From: Pseudomonas panipatensis
GTDB lineage: Bacteria; Pseudomonadota; Gammaproteobacteria; Pseudomonadales; Pseudomonadaceae
Reading direction: 5' to 3'
DNA: 64,000 bases
NCBI RefSeq assembly: GCF_900099785.1
Contig: NZ_FNDS01000006.1
Location: forward strand, 306,057-370,056
Shown: positions 43,964-52,629 of the stretch, in pieces
Layout of the letters: every line of letters starts with the position of its first letter
Numbering within the stretch: position 1 is the stretch's first letter
Made by a program: the position numbers and the translations under genes
The notes under the pieces: generated by a model
The model's database searches: none
The model's input: only the letters and a program-made list of their open reading frames with translations
What the model was told of the DNA's origin: nothing

Positions 43964-45112
43964 ATGCGCATCCTGGCCGATGAAAACATTCCCCTGGTCG
44001 ACGCCTTTTTCGGCGCCCACGGCGAGATTCGCCGCCTGCCCGGTCGGGGCATCGACCGCGCCGCCCTGGCGGACGCCGAGGTGCTGTTGGTGCGCTCGGT
44101 GACCCGTGTCGACCGTGAACTGCTGCACGGCAGTTCGGTGCGCTTCGTCGGCACCTGCACCATCGGCACCGACCATCTCGACCTCGATTACTTCGCCGAA
44201 GCCGGTATCGCCTGGTCCAGCGCCCCCGGCTGCAATGCCCGTGGCGTGGTGGACTGGGTGCTGGGCAGTCTGCTGGCGCTGGCCGAAAGCCATGGTGCGG
44301 ACCTGAGCGAGCGGCGCTACGGGGTGGTCGGTGCAGGACAGGTCGGCGGGCGTCTGGTCGATGTGCTGCGCGGCCTGGGTTGGGATGTGCGCGTCTGCGA
44401 TCCGCCGCGGCAAGCCGCCGAGGGCGGTGATTTCGTCAGTCTGGAAGAGATCGTCCGCGAATGTGACGTGATCAGCCTGCACACGCCGCTGACCAGCATG
44501 GGCGCGCATCTCACCCGCCACCTGATCGATGCCGAGCGCCTGGCGCACCTGCGCCCCGGCACCTGGCTGCTCAACGCCAGCCGTGGGCCGGTGGTGGACA
44601 ACGCGGCGCTGCGCCAGCGCCTGGAAAGCGGCGCCGCGCTGGACGTGGCCCTGGATGTCTGGGAAGGCGAGCCGCAAGTGGACGTGGAACTGGCGCAGTT
44701 GTGCCGCATCGCCACCCCGCACATCGCCGGCTACAGCCTCGATGGCAAGCTGCGCGGCACCGCGCAGATCTATCAGGCGTTCTGCGCCTGGCGCGGCCTG
44801 GAGCCGCAGGTGCAACTGGACGACCTGCTGCCGCCGCAATGGCTGGCCGAGCTGAGCCTCGGCGAGGACTGTGCGCCGGACTGGGCGCTGGGCCTGCTGT
44901 GTCGCGCGGTATACGACCCGCGCAGCGACGATGCGGCCTTCCGTCGTAGCCTGGTGGGGAGCGCCGAGGCGCGTCGCGCCGGCTTCGATGCCTTGCGCAA
45001 GCATTACCCGCCGCGCCGCGAGATCACCGGGCTCTGGGTCGACGTGCAGGGCGATGCGCCAGCGCTGGAGCGGCTGTTGCGGGCGCTGGGCGCCAATCGT
45101 GTCGGCGAGTGA
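43964..45112 (+). CDS. pdxB: Erythronate-4-phosphate dehydrogenase
   Basis: A 382-residue enzyme from the ATG at 43964, which has GGAG 8 bases upstream. It oxidises 4-phosphoerythronate in the DXP-dependent route to pyridoxal phosphate. The start [20 protein letters not shown] is characteristic. The NAD motif [14 protein letters not shown] is at about 122-135. The D-2-hydroxyacid dehydrogenase catalytic Arg ([10 protein letters not shown]), Glu (DVWEGEP) and His (TPHIAGYS) are all present. The C-terminal dimerisation domain specific to PdxB follows. It is divergent from the MATE gene and ends in a hairpin. Confidence 0.96.
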   Translation: MRILADENIPLVDAFFGAHGEIRRLPGRGIDRAALADAEVLLVRSVTRVDRELLHGSSVRFVGTCTIGTDHLDLDYFAEAGIAWSSAPGCNARGVVDWVLGSLLALAESHGADLSERRYGVVGAGQVGGRLVDVLRGLGWDVRVCDPPRQAAEGGDFVSLEEIVRECDVISLHTPLTSMGAHLTRHLIDAERLAHLRPGTWLLNASRGPVVDNAALRQRLESGAALDVALDVWEGEPQVDVELAQLCRIATPHIAGYSLDGKLRGTAQIYQAFCAWRGLEPQVQLDDLLPPQWLAELSLGEDCAPDWALGLLCRAVYDPRSDDAAFRRSLVGSAEARRAGFDALRKHYPPRREITGLWVDVQGDAPALERLLRALGANRVGE

Positions 45113-45123
45113 CGGAAGGAAGA

Positions 45124-45151
45124 GCGGCCTTCCCCGGCAGAGGAAGGCCGC
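45124..45151. terminator. Hairpin between convergent pdxB and a small gene
   Basis: GCGGCCTTCC (45124-45133) pairs perfectly with GGAAGGCCGC (45142-45151) across an 8-base loop. No U-run follows directly. It is a likely transcription barrier for both strands. Confidence 0.6.
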
Positions 45152-45207
45152 CAATGCGCACGTTCAGTGGGAAAACCAGCGGTGTTCGCTGATTGTTTGC
45201 CCTGAAC

Positions 45208-45387
45208 TCAGCGCGATCGTTGCACGCAACTGTTTTCCAGTTCGCGGCAGGCGCGCTGGATCATGTCTTCGGTAATCGGTATTTCCTTGCCCTGGGCGTC
45301 GATGATCGAACCGCCGACCGGTTGGTGCGGGTGGTAGCGGGGGACTTCGCGGCGTGGGGCGGTGTCGCGGATTTCTTGCAAACTCAT
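45208..45387 (-). CDS. Small conserved-looking hypothetical protein (59 residues)
   Basis: The start at 45385-45387 is chosen for its strong GAGGAG site; the frame upstream is spurious. The sequence begins MSLQEIRDTAPRREVPRYHP, then has a GGSIIDAQGKEIPITEDMIQ segment and ends with two cysteines and basic residues. It is soluble, has no signal peptide or membrane helix, and looks like a compact small domain. I think similar short proteins occur across Pseudomonas, but I know of no function. It lies between convergent pdxB and the divergent NAD-kinase-like gene. Confidence 0.7.
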   Translation of the reverse strand: MSLQEIRDTAPRREVPRYHPHQPVGGSIIDAQGKEIPITEDMIQRACRELENSCVQRSR

Positions 45388-45593
45388 GGCCAGTCTCCTC
45401 ATCGAAAGCTGCTGCATGTTAGGCAGAGTTACATGAAGTCCCGGTGACAGGCTGGCGTCAGCGCTCCGTCGCTCCGGGCGAAACAATCACCTCCCTCGCA
45501 GCTTGCGTGCCAGGTGCTGGGGGCGATCGAAGTTGTTATTGAGTCGGCCCGACCTGGGCCAGAAAACCGCTGGTTGATCCGTTGGGGGGCAGT

Positions 45594-46715
45594 ATGGACG
45601 CTTTTCGCTTGGGCCTGATCATCAATCCGCTGGCCGGTCTTGGTGGCACTGTCGCACTCAAGGGCAGCGATGGCGTCGCCGCGCAGGCCATCGCCCTGGG
45701 CGCCGCGCCGCGCGCGGCCGAGCGTACCCGGCTGGCACTGGAGCAACTGCTGCCGCTGCGCGAGCGCCTGGAGTTCGTCAGCTTTCCCGGCCCGATGGGC
45801 GGCGATCTGTTGCAGGCGATGGGCTTTCGCCATCGCCTGGTCGGTGAGCTGGATGGCGCCCAGAGCAGCGCCGAGGACACCCGGCGCGCCGTGCGTCTGC
45901 TCGACGATGCCGGGGTCGCGCTGATGCTCTTCGCCGGCGGTGACGGCACCGCGCGGGATATCGCCGCGGTGGCGCGGGAGGGGCAGCCGGTGCTCGGCAT
46001 CCCGGCCGGGGTGAAGATTCATTCCGCGGTCTATGCCGTCAGCCCGCGGGCCGCCGGGGAACTCGCGCGGCGCCTGGTGGAAGGCGGCCTGGTGCGCCTG
46101 ACCCAGGGCGAGGTGCGCGACCTCGATGAAGCGGCGCTGCGGGCGGGGCGGGTGGCGGCGCGCTGGTACGCCGAACTGACCGTGCCCGAGGAGGGGCACT
46201 TCATGCAGCACGTCAAACAGGCCGGCATGGAGACCGAGGAACTGGTCCTGGTCGACCTCGCCGCCTGGCTGGCGGAAAGCTGGGAGGAGGGTGTGCGTTA
46301 TGTCTTCGGCCCCGGCTCGACGCTGCATGGCCTGGCCCGGGAGCTGGGCCTGGAGACCAGTTTGCTCGGCGTCGACGTGGTGGAAAACGGCCAGGTGATC
46401 GCCCGCGATGTCAGCGAACGGCAACTGTTCGAGCTGGTCGAGGGCCATCCGGCCTGGCTCTTGGTCACGCTGATCGGCGGCCAGGGCCATGTGCTCGGGC
46501 GGGGCAACCAGCAGATCAGCCCGCGCGTGGTGCGCGCCATCGGCCTCGATCATCTGCGCGTGGTGGCGACCAAGCGCAAGCTCGCCACCCTGGCGGGACG
46601 GCCGTTGCGGGTGGATAGCGGCGATCCGCAACTGGATGCGGATTTCCCGGATGTCCTGCGGGTCTGGGCGGGCTACCGGGAGGAGTTGCTCTATCCGCTG
46701 GCCGCGGCCATCTGA
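45594..46715 (+). CDS. ATP-NAD kinase family protein
   Basis: A 373-residue protein starting MDAFRLGLIINPLAGLGG. The NAD kinase signature GGDGTARD is at about 115-122, and VLGIPAGVKIHSAVYAVSPR follows, as in the AcoX/polyphosphate-ATP-NAD kinase-like group. The N-terminal NPxAG matches the diacylglycerol kinase/NAD kinase fold. It is longer than PpnK (about 295 residues) and has an extra C-terminal domain. The housekeeping NAD kinase is presumably elsewhere, so the substrate of this copy is uncertain. It heads a plus-strand run with the GFA-like and saccharopine-dehydrogenase-like genes. Confidence 0.85.
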   Translation: MDAFRLGLIINPLAGLGGTVALKGSDGVAAQAIALGAAPRAAERTRLALEQLLPLRERLEFVSFPGPMGGDLLQAMGFRHRLVGELDGAQSSAEDTRRAVRLLDDAGVALMLFAGGDGTARDIAAVAREGQPVLGIPAGVKIHSAVYAVSPRAAGELARRLVEGGLVRLTQGEVRDLDEAALRAGRVAARWYAELTVPEEGHFMQHVKQAGMETEELVLVDLAAWLAESWEEGVRYVFGPGSTLHGLARELGLETSLLGVDVVENGQVIARDVSERQLFELVEGHPAWLLVTLIGGQGHVLGRGNQQISPRVVRAIGLDHLRVVATKRKLATLAGRPLRVDSGDPQLDADFPDVLRVWAGYREELLYPLAAAI

Positions 46716-46807
46716 GCGCGTCGCCCCAGACCGCTCGTAGAAATGTCGGTGCCGGGCCTGGCGCTGCTCTAGACTGCTGCTCTTTGAGTCTTTCGAGGGG
46801 GCGCGGC

Positions 46808-47209
46808 ATGTATCACGGCAGCTGTCTGTGCGGAGGCATAACCTTCGCGGTACGCGGCGCGCTGGCGCCGATCCAGGTCTGCCATTGCAGCCAGTGCCGC
46901 AAGGCCCAGGGCGGGCCTTTCGCCACCAATCTTCCGCTCGCGCGCGCGGATTTTCAGCTGCTCTCGGGGGGCGAACTGCTGCGTGCCTATTCCGCCTCGC
47001 CGGGCAAGCGCCGCTGGTTCTGCGCGCGGTGCGGGTCGCCGATCTACAGCGAACGCGACGCCTTGCCCGGGATCTTGCGGCTGCGCGTCGGCACGCTCGA
47101 CGGCGACTTGCCGACCCGCGCGGCGGTCCATTTGCAGGTCGCCTCGGCGGCCAACTGGTGGCCGCTGGACGATGCGCTGCCGCGTTACCCCGGCAGCAAG
47201 CCCGATTGA
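46808..47209 (+). CDS. GFA/CENP-V-family zinc-binding protein
   Basis: A 133-residue protein with the glutathione-dependent formaldehyde-activating enzyme fold. The zinc-binding cysteines are in CLCGG (residues 6-8), CHCSQCRKAQGG (about 25-36) and FCARCGSPIY (about 71-80). Most members of this family are not shown to act on formaldehyde, so the enzyme activity should not be assumed. The ATG at 46808 follows a GAGGGGG stretch. It is flanked by the NAD-kinase-like and saccharopine-dehydrogenase-like genes on the same strand, about 90 bp from each, which implies separate or loose cotranscription. Confidence 0.9.
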   Translation: MYHGSCLCGGITFAVRGALAPIQVCHCSQCRKAQGGPFATNLPLARADFQLLSGGELLRAYSASPGKRRWFCARCGSPIYSERDALPGILRLRVGTLDGDLPTRAAVHLQVASAANWWPLDDALPRYPGSKPD

Positions 47210-47296
47210 CCGGCGGCTTGGTCCTGGCGGGCGCGCTCGCTACACTCTGCGCGGCCGCGCCTGCCAGGCGTGGCTGATGGGTATCAAGGAGGATCG

Positions 47297-48427
47297 ATGT
47301 CGGTAGTACCCCCCGCATTCCGCGTGCTGGTTCTTGGCGGTTACGGTAATTTCGGCAGCCTGATCGCGCGCCGGCTCAGCACCATCGAGGGCCTCCGCGT
47401 GCTGATCGCCGGCCGCGACCAGAAGCGCGCCAGCGCGCTGGCCGCCGAGGTCGGCGGTGAGCCGGTCTGCCTGGACATGAACCAGCCGACCCTGGCTGGG
47501 CGTCTGCTCGAACTGAAGGTCGATCTGCTGATCTCCACCGCCGGTCCTTTCCAGGGCCAGGATTACCGCGTGGCCCGCGCCGCGATTGCCGCCGGCGCGC
47601 ACTATGTCGACCTGGCCGATGCGCGCGCCTTCGTCTGCGGCATCGGTGAATTGAATCGCGCCGCGCGCAGCGCCGGGGTACTGGTCTGCGCCGGCGCCAG
47701 TTCGGTCCCCGCGCTCAGCGCCGCGGTGGTCGACCAGTTGCTGCCGCGCTTCGCCCGCCTCGACAGCATCGTCCACGGCATCAGTTCCTCGGCGAAGATT
47801 CCCGGCCAGGCCACCCTGAATGCGGTGCTCGGCTATTGCGGCAAGCCGCTGCGCCAGTTGCGCGCCGGCCACTGGCAATCGGTCTACGGCTGGCAGGACC
47901 TGAGCACCCACGATTTCCCGCAACCGCTCGGGCGGCGCTGGCTGGCCCAGTGCGACGTGCCCGACCTGGAACTCTTCCCGCAGCGCTACCCGAGCGTGCG
48001 CGATGTGCGTTTCTCCGCCGGACTGGGGCTGCGCTTCACGCATTTCGGCACCTGGGCGCTGTCCTGGCTGGTGCGCATGGGGCTGCTGCGCAACGCCGGC
48101 CGCCTCAGTGCCGGCCTGCATCGCCTGGCCGTGGCGCTGGAGCCGTTCGGCGACGGCCGCAGCGGCATGTTCGTCCACCTGCAAGGCGAGGGCCGCGATG
48201 GCCAACCGCTGGCGTTGTGCTGGGACCTGCTGGCCAGCGACGACCATGGGCCGAACATTCCCTGCATGGCTGCCGTGGCGCTGGCCCGCAAGCTGGCCGC
48301 CGGCCGCCTGGCCGCGCGCGGCGCCAGCCCCTGCATCGGCCTGCTCAGCCTGGACGAATACCTGTTCGAGCTGGAGGGCCTGAGGGTCGTGCATGGCGCG
48401 CGCGAGGTCGAGTCGCTGCCGCTGTGA
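47297..48427 (+). CDS. Saccharopine dehydrogenase-like NAD(P)-binding oxidoreductase
   Basis: A 376-residue protein from the ATG at 47297, which follows an ideal AAGGAGG four bases upstream. The Rossmann motif VLVLGGYGNFGSLIARRL is at about 11-28, followed by AGRDQKRASALA and the STAGPFQGQ segment typical of the saccharopine dehydrogenase NADP-binding fold. The C-terminal two thirds are a mixed domain with no recognised motif. Relatives include trans-acting enoyl reductases and uncharacterised reductases rather than true lysine-pathway enzymes. Substrate unknown. A GC-rich hairpin (48431-48467) follows the stop. Confidence 0.8.
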   Translation: MSVVPPAFRVLVLGGYGNFGSLIARRLSTIEGLRVLIAGRDQKRASALAAEVGGEPVCLDMNQPTLAGRLLELKVDLLISTAGPFQGQDYRVARAAIAAGAHYVDLADARAFVCGIGELNRAARSAGVLVCAGASSVPALSAAVVDQLLPRFARLDSIVHGISSSAKIPGQATLNAVLGYCGKPLRQLRAGHWQSVYGWQDLSTHDFPQPLGRRWLAQCDVPDLELFPQRYPSVRDVRFSAGLGLRFTHFGTWALSWLVRMGLLRNAGRLSAGLHRLAVALEPFGDGRSGMFVHLQGEGRDGQPLALCWDLLASDDHGPNIPCMAAVALARKLAAGRLAARGASPCIGLLSLDEYLFELEGLRVVHGAREVESLPL

Positions 48428-48430
48428 CGC

Positions 48431-48467
48431 CGCCCCGCGCCTGCGCCTCGGTGCCGCAGGCGGGGCG
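48431..48467 (+). terminator. GC-rich hairpin after the saccharopine dehydrogenase-like gene
   Basis: CGCCCCG (48431-48437) pairs with CGGGGCG (48461-48467), and CCTGCG/CGCAGG extends the stem past a 2-base bulge. No U-run follows, so termination is plausible but not proven. Confidence 0.45.
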
Positions 48468-48552
48468 CCCTGGCTTACTGATCCACGGCAAGAAAAACGC
48501 CCAGGGCGCGACCTAGACTGCCAGCCGCTCAATTCCCGCGACAGGAGTCAGC

Positions 48553-49725
48553 ATGCAAGCGGATATCGCCATCATTGGTGCCGGACCGGCCGGACTGTGC
48601 CTGGCGCGCAGCCTTTCCGGCCAGGGGCTGTCGATCGTGCTCGTCGAGCGCCAGGCGCGCGCGGCCCTGGCCGACCCGGCCGAGGATGGCCGCGAGATCG
48701 CCCTGACCCATGCCTCGCGCGGCCAGTTGGAGAAACTCGGCCTGTGGGCGCGGATCGCCGCCGAGGACATCGCCCCCTTGCGCGACGCCCAGGTACTCAA
48801 TGGCCCCTCGTTGTTCGCCTTACGCATCGAGGCCGGCATGGCCGGCGCCGGACAGCTCGGCTACCTGGTGCCGAACCAGGCGATTCGCCGCGCCGCCTAT
48901 GCCGCGGTGGCCGATTGCGCCGACGTCAGCCTGATCGAGCAGCGCTCGCTGCAGGCCGTGCAACTGGGCCCGGAGCGCGTGCGCTTGAGCCTTTCGGGCG
49001 ACGAGGTCATCCATGCGCGCCTGCTGGTGGCCGCCGACAGCCGCTTTTCCGAGACGCGCCGGCTGCTTGGCATAGGCGCGCGCATGGAAGACTTCGGCAA
49101 GACCATGCTGGTCTGCCGCATGGCCCACCAGCAGCCGCACCGGCAGGTGGCCTGGGAGTGGTTCGGCTACGGCCAGACCCTGGCCCTGTTGCCGCTCAAT
49201 GGCGAGCAGTCGTCGGTGGTGCTGACCCTGCCGCCGCGCGAGATGGCGCCATTGCTGCAACTGGACGAGGAGGCGTTCGCCCGCGACATCGAGCGGCGCT
49301 TCGAGCGGCGCCTGGGCAGCATGCGTCTGCTCGGCGCGCGGCATGCCTATCCGCTGGTGGGGGTCTTTGCCGACCGCTTCGCCGGGCCGCGCAGCGCCTT
49401 GATCGGCGACGCCGCGGTGGGCATGCACCCGGTCACCGCCCACGGCTTCAACTTCGGCTTGCAGAGCCAGCGCCGCCTGGCCGCGGAAATCCTCGCGGCG
49501 CAGCGGCGCGGCGAGGACATCGGTGGCGCCGCCGTGCTGCGCCGCTACGCGCTCGCGCAGCGCCTGGCGAGCTGGCCGCTGTATCAGGCCACCAGCCTGA
49601 TCGCCGGCCTGTACAACGACGCCCGCCCGCCGGCGCGGCTGCTGCGCAACGCCGGCCTGCGCCTGGCCCAGAGCCTGCCGCCCTTGCGCCAGGCGATTGC
49701 CCGGCATCTGACACAGAACGCCTGA
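48553..49725 (+). CDS. ubiM: UbiM-like FAD-dependent ubiquinone-pathway hydroxylase
   Basis: A 390-residue flavoprotein monooxygenase of the UbiH/F/I/L/M family. The FAD motif IAIIGAGPAGLCLARSL is at about 5-21, the DG-like motif is in ARLLVAADSRFSETR near 155, and GDAAVGMHPVTAHGFNFGLQ near 283 binds the FAD ribityl chain. The segment DGREIALTHASRGQLEKLG and the GPSLFALR region resemble UbiM, which hydroxylates the ubiquinone ring, though UbiM is less typical in Pseudomonas than UbiI/UbiH/Coq7. It may instead act on another phenol. AGGAG precedes the ATG. It stands alone on the plus strand. Confidence 0.78.
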   Translation: MQADIAIIGAGPAGLCLARSLSGQGLSIVLVERQARAALADPAEDGREIALTHASRGQLEKLGLWARIAAEDIAPLRDAQVLNGPSLFALRIEAGMAGAGQLGYLVPNQAIRRAAYAAVADCADVSLIEQRSLQAVQLGPERVRLSLSGDEVIHARLLVAADSRFSETRRLLGIGARMEDFGKTMLVCRMAHQQPHRQVAWEWFGYGQTLALLPLNGEQSSVVLTLPPREMAPLLQLDEEAFARDIERRFERRLGSMRLLGARHAYPLVGVFADRFAGPRSALIGDAAVGMHPVTAHGFNFGLQSQRRLAAEILAAQRRGEDIGGAAVLRRYALAQRLASWPLYQATSLIAGLYNDARPPARLLRNAGLRLAQSLPPLRQAIARHLTQNA

Positions 49726-49732
49726 ACCCGGC

Positions 49733-49756
49733 GCGGCGCCATGGGGGTGGCGCCGC
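49733..49756 (+). other. Intergenic hairpin
   Basis: GCGGCGCCA (49733-49741) pairs perfectly with TGGCGCCGC (49748-49756) across a 6-base loop, directly after the UbiM-like gene. It lacks a U-run. Confidence 0.45.
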
Positions 49757-49791
49757 CGCCTTCATAGCGGGACATTCCCGGGAGGAACCCC

Positions 49792-50115
49792 ATGGCCTTC
49801 ACATCCGCAGACATCTGTGCCGCCGCCGAGCGCCTGAAGGGCTTCGTCGGATTCAACCGCAAGGCGGGCAAATACCTGGTGCGCTTCAGCGAGGACTCAT
49901 TCGGCCTGGACGTGGTGGAGGACAGCATCAGCCCCGCCTGCGAGTTCGTCTGGGCGGCGAAGAGCGATGCCTTCATGAGCCTCAGCCGCGAATGCCTGCA
50001 GATTCTGGTGGCGCAGAACATCAACGATCGCCTCGGGCTGGGCGAGGAACTGCTGACCTACCTGCGCCGCACCGACCTGCCGGAGATTCGCGCCGAGCGC
50101 CGCCTGAAACCTTGA
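49792..50115 (+). CDS. Conserved hypothetical protein (107 residues)
   Basis: A soluble 107-residue protein with a GGAGGAA site before its ATG. It begins MAFTSADICAAAERLKGFVG and contains DSFGLDVVEDSISPACEFVW near 42-61, with three cysteines in total. No signal peptide, membrane helix or known motif is visible. It lies just upstream of the yfiRNB operon on the same strand but is separated by about 170 bp, so it is probably independent. I do not recognise a function. Confidence 0.8.
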   Translation: MAFTSADICAAAERLKGFVGFNRKAGKYLVRFSEDSFGLDVVEDSISPACEFVWAAKSDAFMSLSRECLQILVAQNINDRLGLGEELLTYLRRTDLPEIRAERRLKP

Positions 50116-50286
50116 GGGCGCGCGCCGGGATCTTGTCGGGGGTTCTTGTAGGAAGGCGTGTCATAAAACTGACGGGGAGGATGATTCCGGCGCTTCATCG
50201 TCAGTCGAATGCCGATTCTTTGCCGGCTGATCCGTTAAGATGGCGCCACGTTTTCCACCGCAGAGCCTCGCACCGGAGCTGCCATT

Positions 50287-50850
50287 TTGCCTTTCACCCG
50301 TCCGGCATTCCGCCGTCTGGCCTACCTTGGGCGTGCCTTGCTGCTGTGCCTCGGCGTGGCGGCCTTGCCCCTGCACGCCGCCGACGACGCGTCCGTGGCG
50401 CGGCGTCTCGACGCGGTCAGCCAGGTGGTGCTGGGCATCCTCAGTTATGCGCGCTGGCCGCGCGAGCAGAATCCGCTGAACCTTTGCCTGGTCGGGCCTA
50501 CCGAGTACGCCGATGGCTTGCTGCGCCTCGAACAGCCGCCGGGCGACGGCCAGCGCATCCAGGTGCAGCGCCGCGCGGCCGATGACGCCGGCCTGGGCGA
50601 GCAATGCCAGGCCGTCTACCTCGGGGTGCTGAGCGACAGCGAACGCCAGCGGGTGTTCGCCGGGTTGTCCGGACACGCGGTGCTGTCGATCGACGAGCAG
50701 GACCGCCAGTGCAGCGTCGGCAGCATGTTCTGCCTGGATATTCGCGCGGATCAGGTGTCCTTCGCGGTCAACCTGGATTCGGTGGCGCGCAGCGGTGTCC
50801 GCGTGCATCCGCGCGTGCTCGACCTGGCGCGGCGCCGGGGTGGCGCATGA
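50287..50850 (+). CDS. yfiR: YfiR, periplasmic repressor of the YfiN cyclase
   Basis: A 187-residue periplasmic protein starting at a TTG (50287) with GGAG upstream, followed by a signal peptide (about 1-31, ending LHAA). Four cysteines at 67, 107, 142 and 149 match the two disulfides of P. aeruginosa YfiR (71-110 and 145-152) with a constant small offset. YfiR binds the periplasmic domain of YfiN and shuts off c-di-GMP synthesis; reducing stress or capture by YfiB releases it. The stop overlaps the yfiN start (ATGA), so the genes are translationally coupled. The rare TTG start may keep YfiR levels low. Confidence 0.95.
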   Translation: MPFTRPAFRRLAYLGRALLLCLGVAALPLHAADDASVARRLDAVSQVVLGILSYARWPREQNPLNLCLVGPTEYADGLLRLEQPPGDGQRIQVQRRAADDAGLGEQCQAVYLGVLSDSERQRVFAGLSGHAVLSIDEQDRQCSVGSMFCLDIRADQVSFAVNLDSVARSGVRVHPRVLDLARRRGGA

Positions 50851-52253
50851 ATATGCCGCCGCTGAACCGTCGCGGACGCTCCTCGCGTCCTTCGCTGGGC
50901 CGTCTGTTGTACCGTGCGCACCTGGTCATGGCCCTGGCGGCGGTGTGCATGGCCGGCCTCGCGGTGACCGTGATCGGCCTCTGGAGCCTGCGCGCCTACG
51001 CCGACTACAACCTGCAACTGATCGGCCGCTCCATGGCCTACACCGTGGAAGCGGCGGTGGTGTTCAACGACCGCGCCGCCGTCGAAGAGGCGCTGAACCT
51101 GATCTGCAGCAGCGAAGAGGTCTCCCGCTGCGCGGTCTACGATCGCTACGGCCAGCTCCTCGCGGACTGGCAGCGTGCCCACGACCTCAGCTCGTTCGGC
51201 CACTGGATCGGCAGTTGGCTGTTCAACCAGGAGAGCGTGCAGCCGATCGTCCGCGACGGCCTCGGCATCGGTGAGATCCACCTGCGCGGCAGCGGCGGGC
51301 GCCTGCTGGCGTTCCTCTTCACCGGTCTCGGCGGCATGCTCGCCGGACTCTTGCTGACCGCGCTGGGTGCGCTCTATCTGTCGCGGCGCATGGTCGGCCG
51401 CATCATCACCCCGCTGGAGCGCCTGGCGCAGGTCGCCCGCGCGGTGCGCCGCGAGCGCCAGTTCGCCCGGCGCGTGGCGCCGGCGCGGATCGCCGAACTG
51501 GATGAGCTGGGCAGTGACTTCAACGCCCTGCTCGACGAACTGGAAGCCTGGCAGAGCCACCTGGAGCGCGAGAACGCCTCCCTGGCCCACCAGGCCAGCC
51601 ATGACAGCCTGACCCATCTGCCCAATCGCGCGTTCTTCGAGGGCCGCCTGAGCCGGACGCTGCGCGAGCTGGCGAACACCGGCGAGCGCGCCGCGGTGCT
51701 GTTCATCGACTCCGACCGCTTCAAGGAAATCAACGACGGACTCGGCCACGCCGCGGGCGATGCCGTCCTCGTCGACGTGGCCATGCGCATTCGCGGCCAG
51801 TTGCGCGAGGGCGACCTGGTGGCGCGGCTGGGCGGCGACGAATTCGCCGTGCTGCTGACGCCGATCCAGGACAGCGACGCCGCGCTGCGCATCGCCGACG
51901 ACATCATCGCCAGCATGGCGGTGCCCATTCCGTTGCCGGACGGTGCTAGCGTCAGTACCTCGCTCACCGTCGGCATCGCCCTCTATCCGGAGCATGGGCG
52001 CAGCCCCGCGGCGCTGCTGCACAGCGCCGATACCGCCATGTACCGCGCCAAGCGCAGCGCCCGAGGCACTCGCTGCCTGGCCAGCCCCCTGGATATGCCA
52101 ACTACCGAGGACTCGCAGGAGATTTACCGTGATACCGATGCGCTCGAACCCGCTATGGATGCTCGTGGGCCTTATGTTCAGTCTGTTGTTGGCCGGCTGC
52201 CAGACAGCGGCGCCGCAGAAAGGGCTCAGCGCGGCGCAGATCCAGGTGCTTAA
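50847..52253 (+). CDS. yfiN: YfiN/TpbB membrane diguanylate cyclase
   Basis: A 468-residue protein. TM1 is at about 25-50 and TM2 at about 150-175, enclosing a periplasmic PAS-like domain, followed by a HAMP segment and a GGDEF domain. The active site is GGDEF at 329-333, and the I-site REGD upstream is intact, so product inhibition is likely. This enzyme drives small-colony-variant and biofilm formation in P. aeruginosa when freed from YfiR. As I recall, P. aeruginosa YfiN is about 435 residues; here the frame runs 125 bp into yfiB, adding about 30 C-terminal residues. It overlaps yfiR by 4 bp. Confidence 0.95.
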   Translation: MNMPPLNRRGRSSRPSLGRLLYRAHLVMALAAVCMAGLAVTVIGLWSLRAYADYNLQLIGRSMAYTVEAAVVFNDRAAVEEALNLICSSEEVSRCAVYDRYGQLLADWQRAHDLSSFGHWIGSWLFNQESVQPIVRDGLGIGEIHLRGSGGRLLAFLFTGLGGMLAGLLLTALGALYLSRRMVGRIITPLERLAQVARAVRRERQFARRVAPARIAELDELGSDFNALLDELEAWQSHLERENASLAHQASHDSLTHLPNRAFFEGRLSRTLRELANTGERAAVLFIDSDRFKEINDGLGHAAGDAVLVDVAMRIRGQLREGDLVARLGGDEFAVLLTPIQDSDAALRIADDIIASMAVPIPLPDGASVSTSLTVGIALYPEHGRSPAALLHSADTAMYRAKRSARGTRCLASPLDMPTTEDSQEIYRDTDALEPAMDARGPYVQSVVGRLPDSGAAERAQRGADPGA

Positions 52254-52629
52254 GCAGAACGGCTTCCACCTCAACGACGAAGGCTGGGAGCTGGGCCTGT
52301 CCGGCAAGGTGCTGTTCGGCAACAACGCCGACAGCATCAACGCCGGCAGCCGCGGCGATATCGAGCGGATCGGCCGCGAACTGCTGGCCAGCGGCATCGA
52401 CAAGCTGCGCCTGGAAGGCCATACCGACTCCTATGGCGATGCCGACTACAACCGCCAGCTGTCGTTGCGCCGCGCGCAGGCCGTGGCCCAGGTGCTGCGC
52501 GGCGTCGGCCTGCGCGAGGAGAACCTGCAGGTGATCGGCCGTGGCATGGAGCAGCCGGTGGCGGACAACAAGACCGCGGCGGGGCGGCAGGAAAACCGCC
52601 GGGTGTCGATCATCGTGCCCGCGCCATGA
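52129..52629 (+). CDS. yfiB: YfiB, OmpA-like peptidoglycan-binding lipoprotein
   Basis: A 166-residue lipoprotein from a GTG at 52129, chosen because AGGAG lies 8 bases upstream; the in-frame ATG at 52138 is too far from it. The lipobox is LLLAGC with Cys24. The N-terminal linker, which in P. aeruginosa captures YfiR, includes GLSAAQIQVLKQNGFHLND. The OmpA-type domain has LRLEGHTDSYGDADYN and LSLRRAQAVAQVLR, then GRGMEQPVADNKT. The start lies inside yfiN, overlapping by 125 bp in another frame. The downstream ZapE-like gene overlaps its stop by 4 bp. Confidence 0.94.
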   Translation: MIPMRSNPLWMLVGLMFSLLLAGCQTAAPQKGLSAAQIQVLKQNGFHLNDEGWELGLSGKVLFGNNADSINAGSRGDIERIGRELLASGIDKLRLEGHTDSYGDADYNRQLSLRRAQAVAQVLRGVGLREENLQVIGRGMEQPVADNKTAAGRQENRRVSIIVPAP

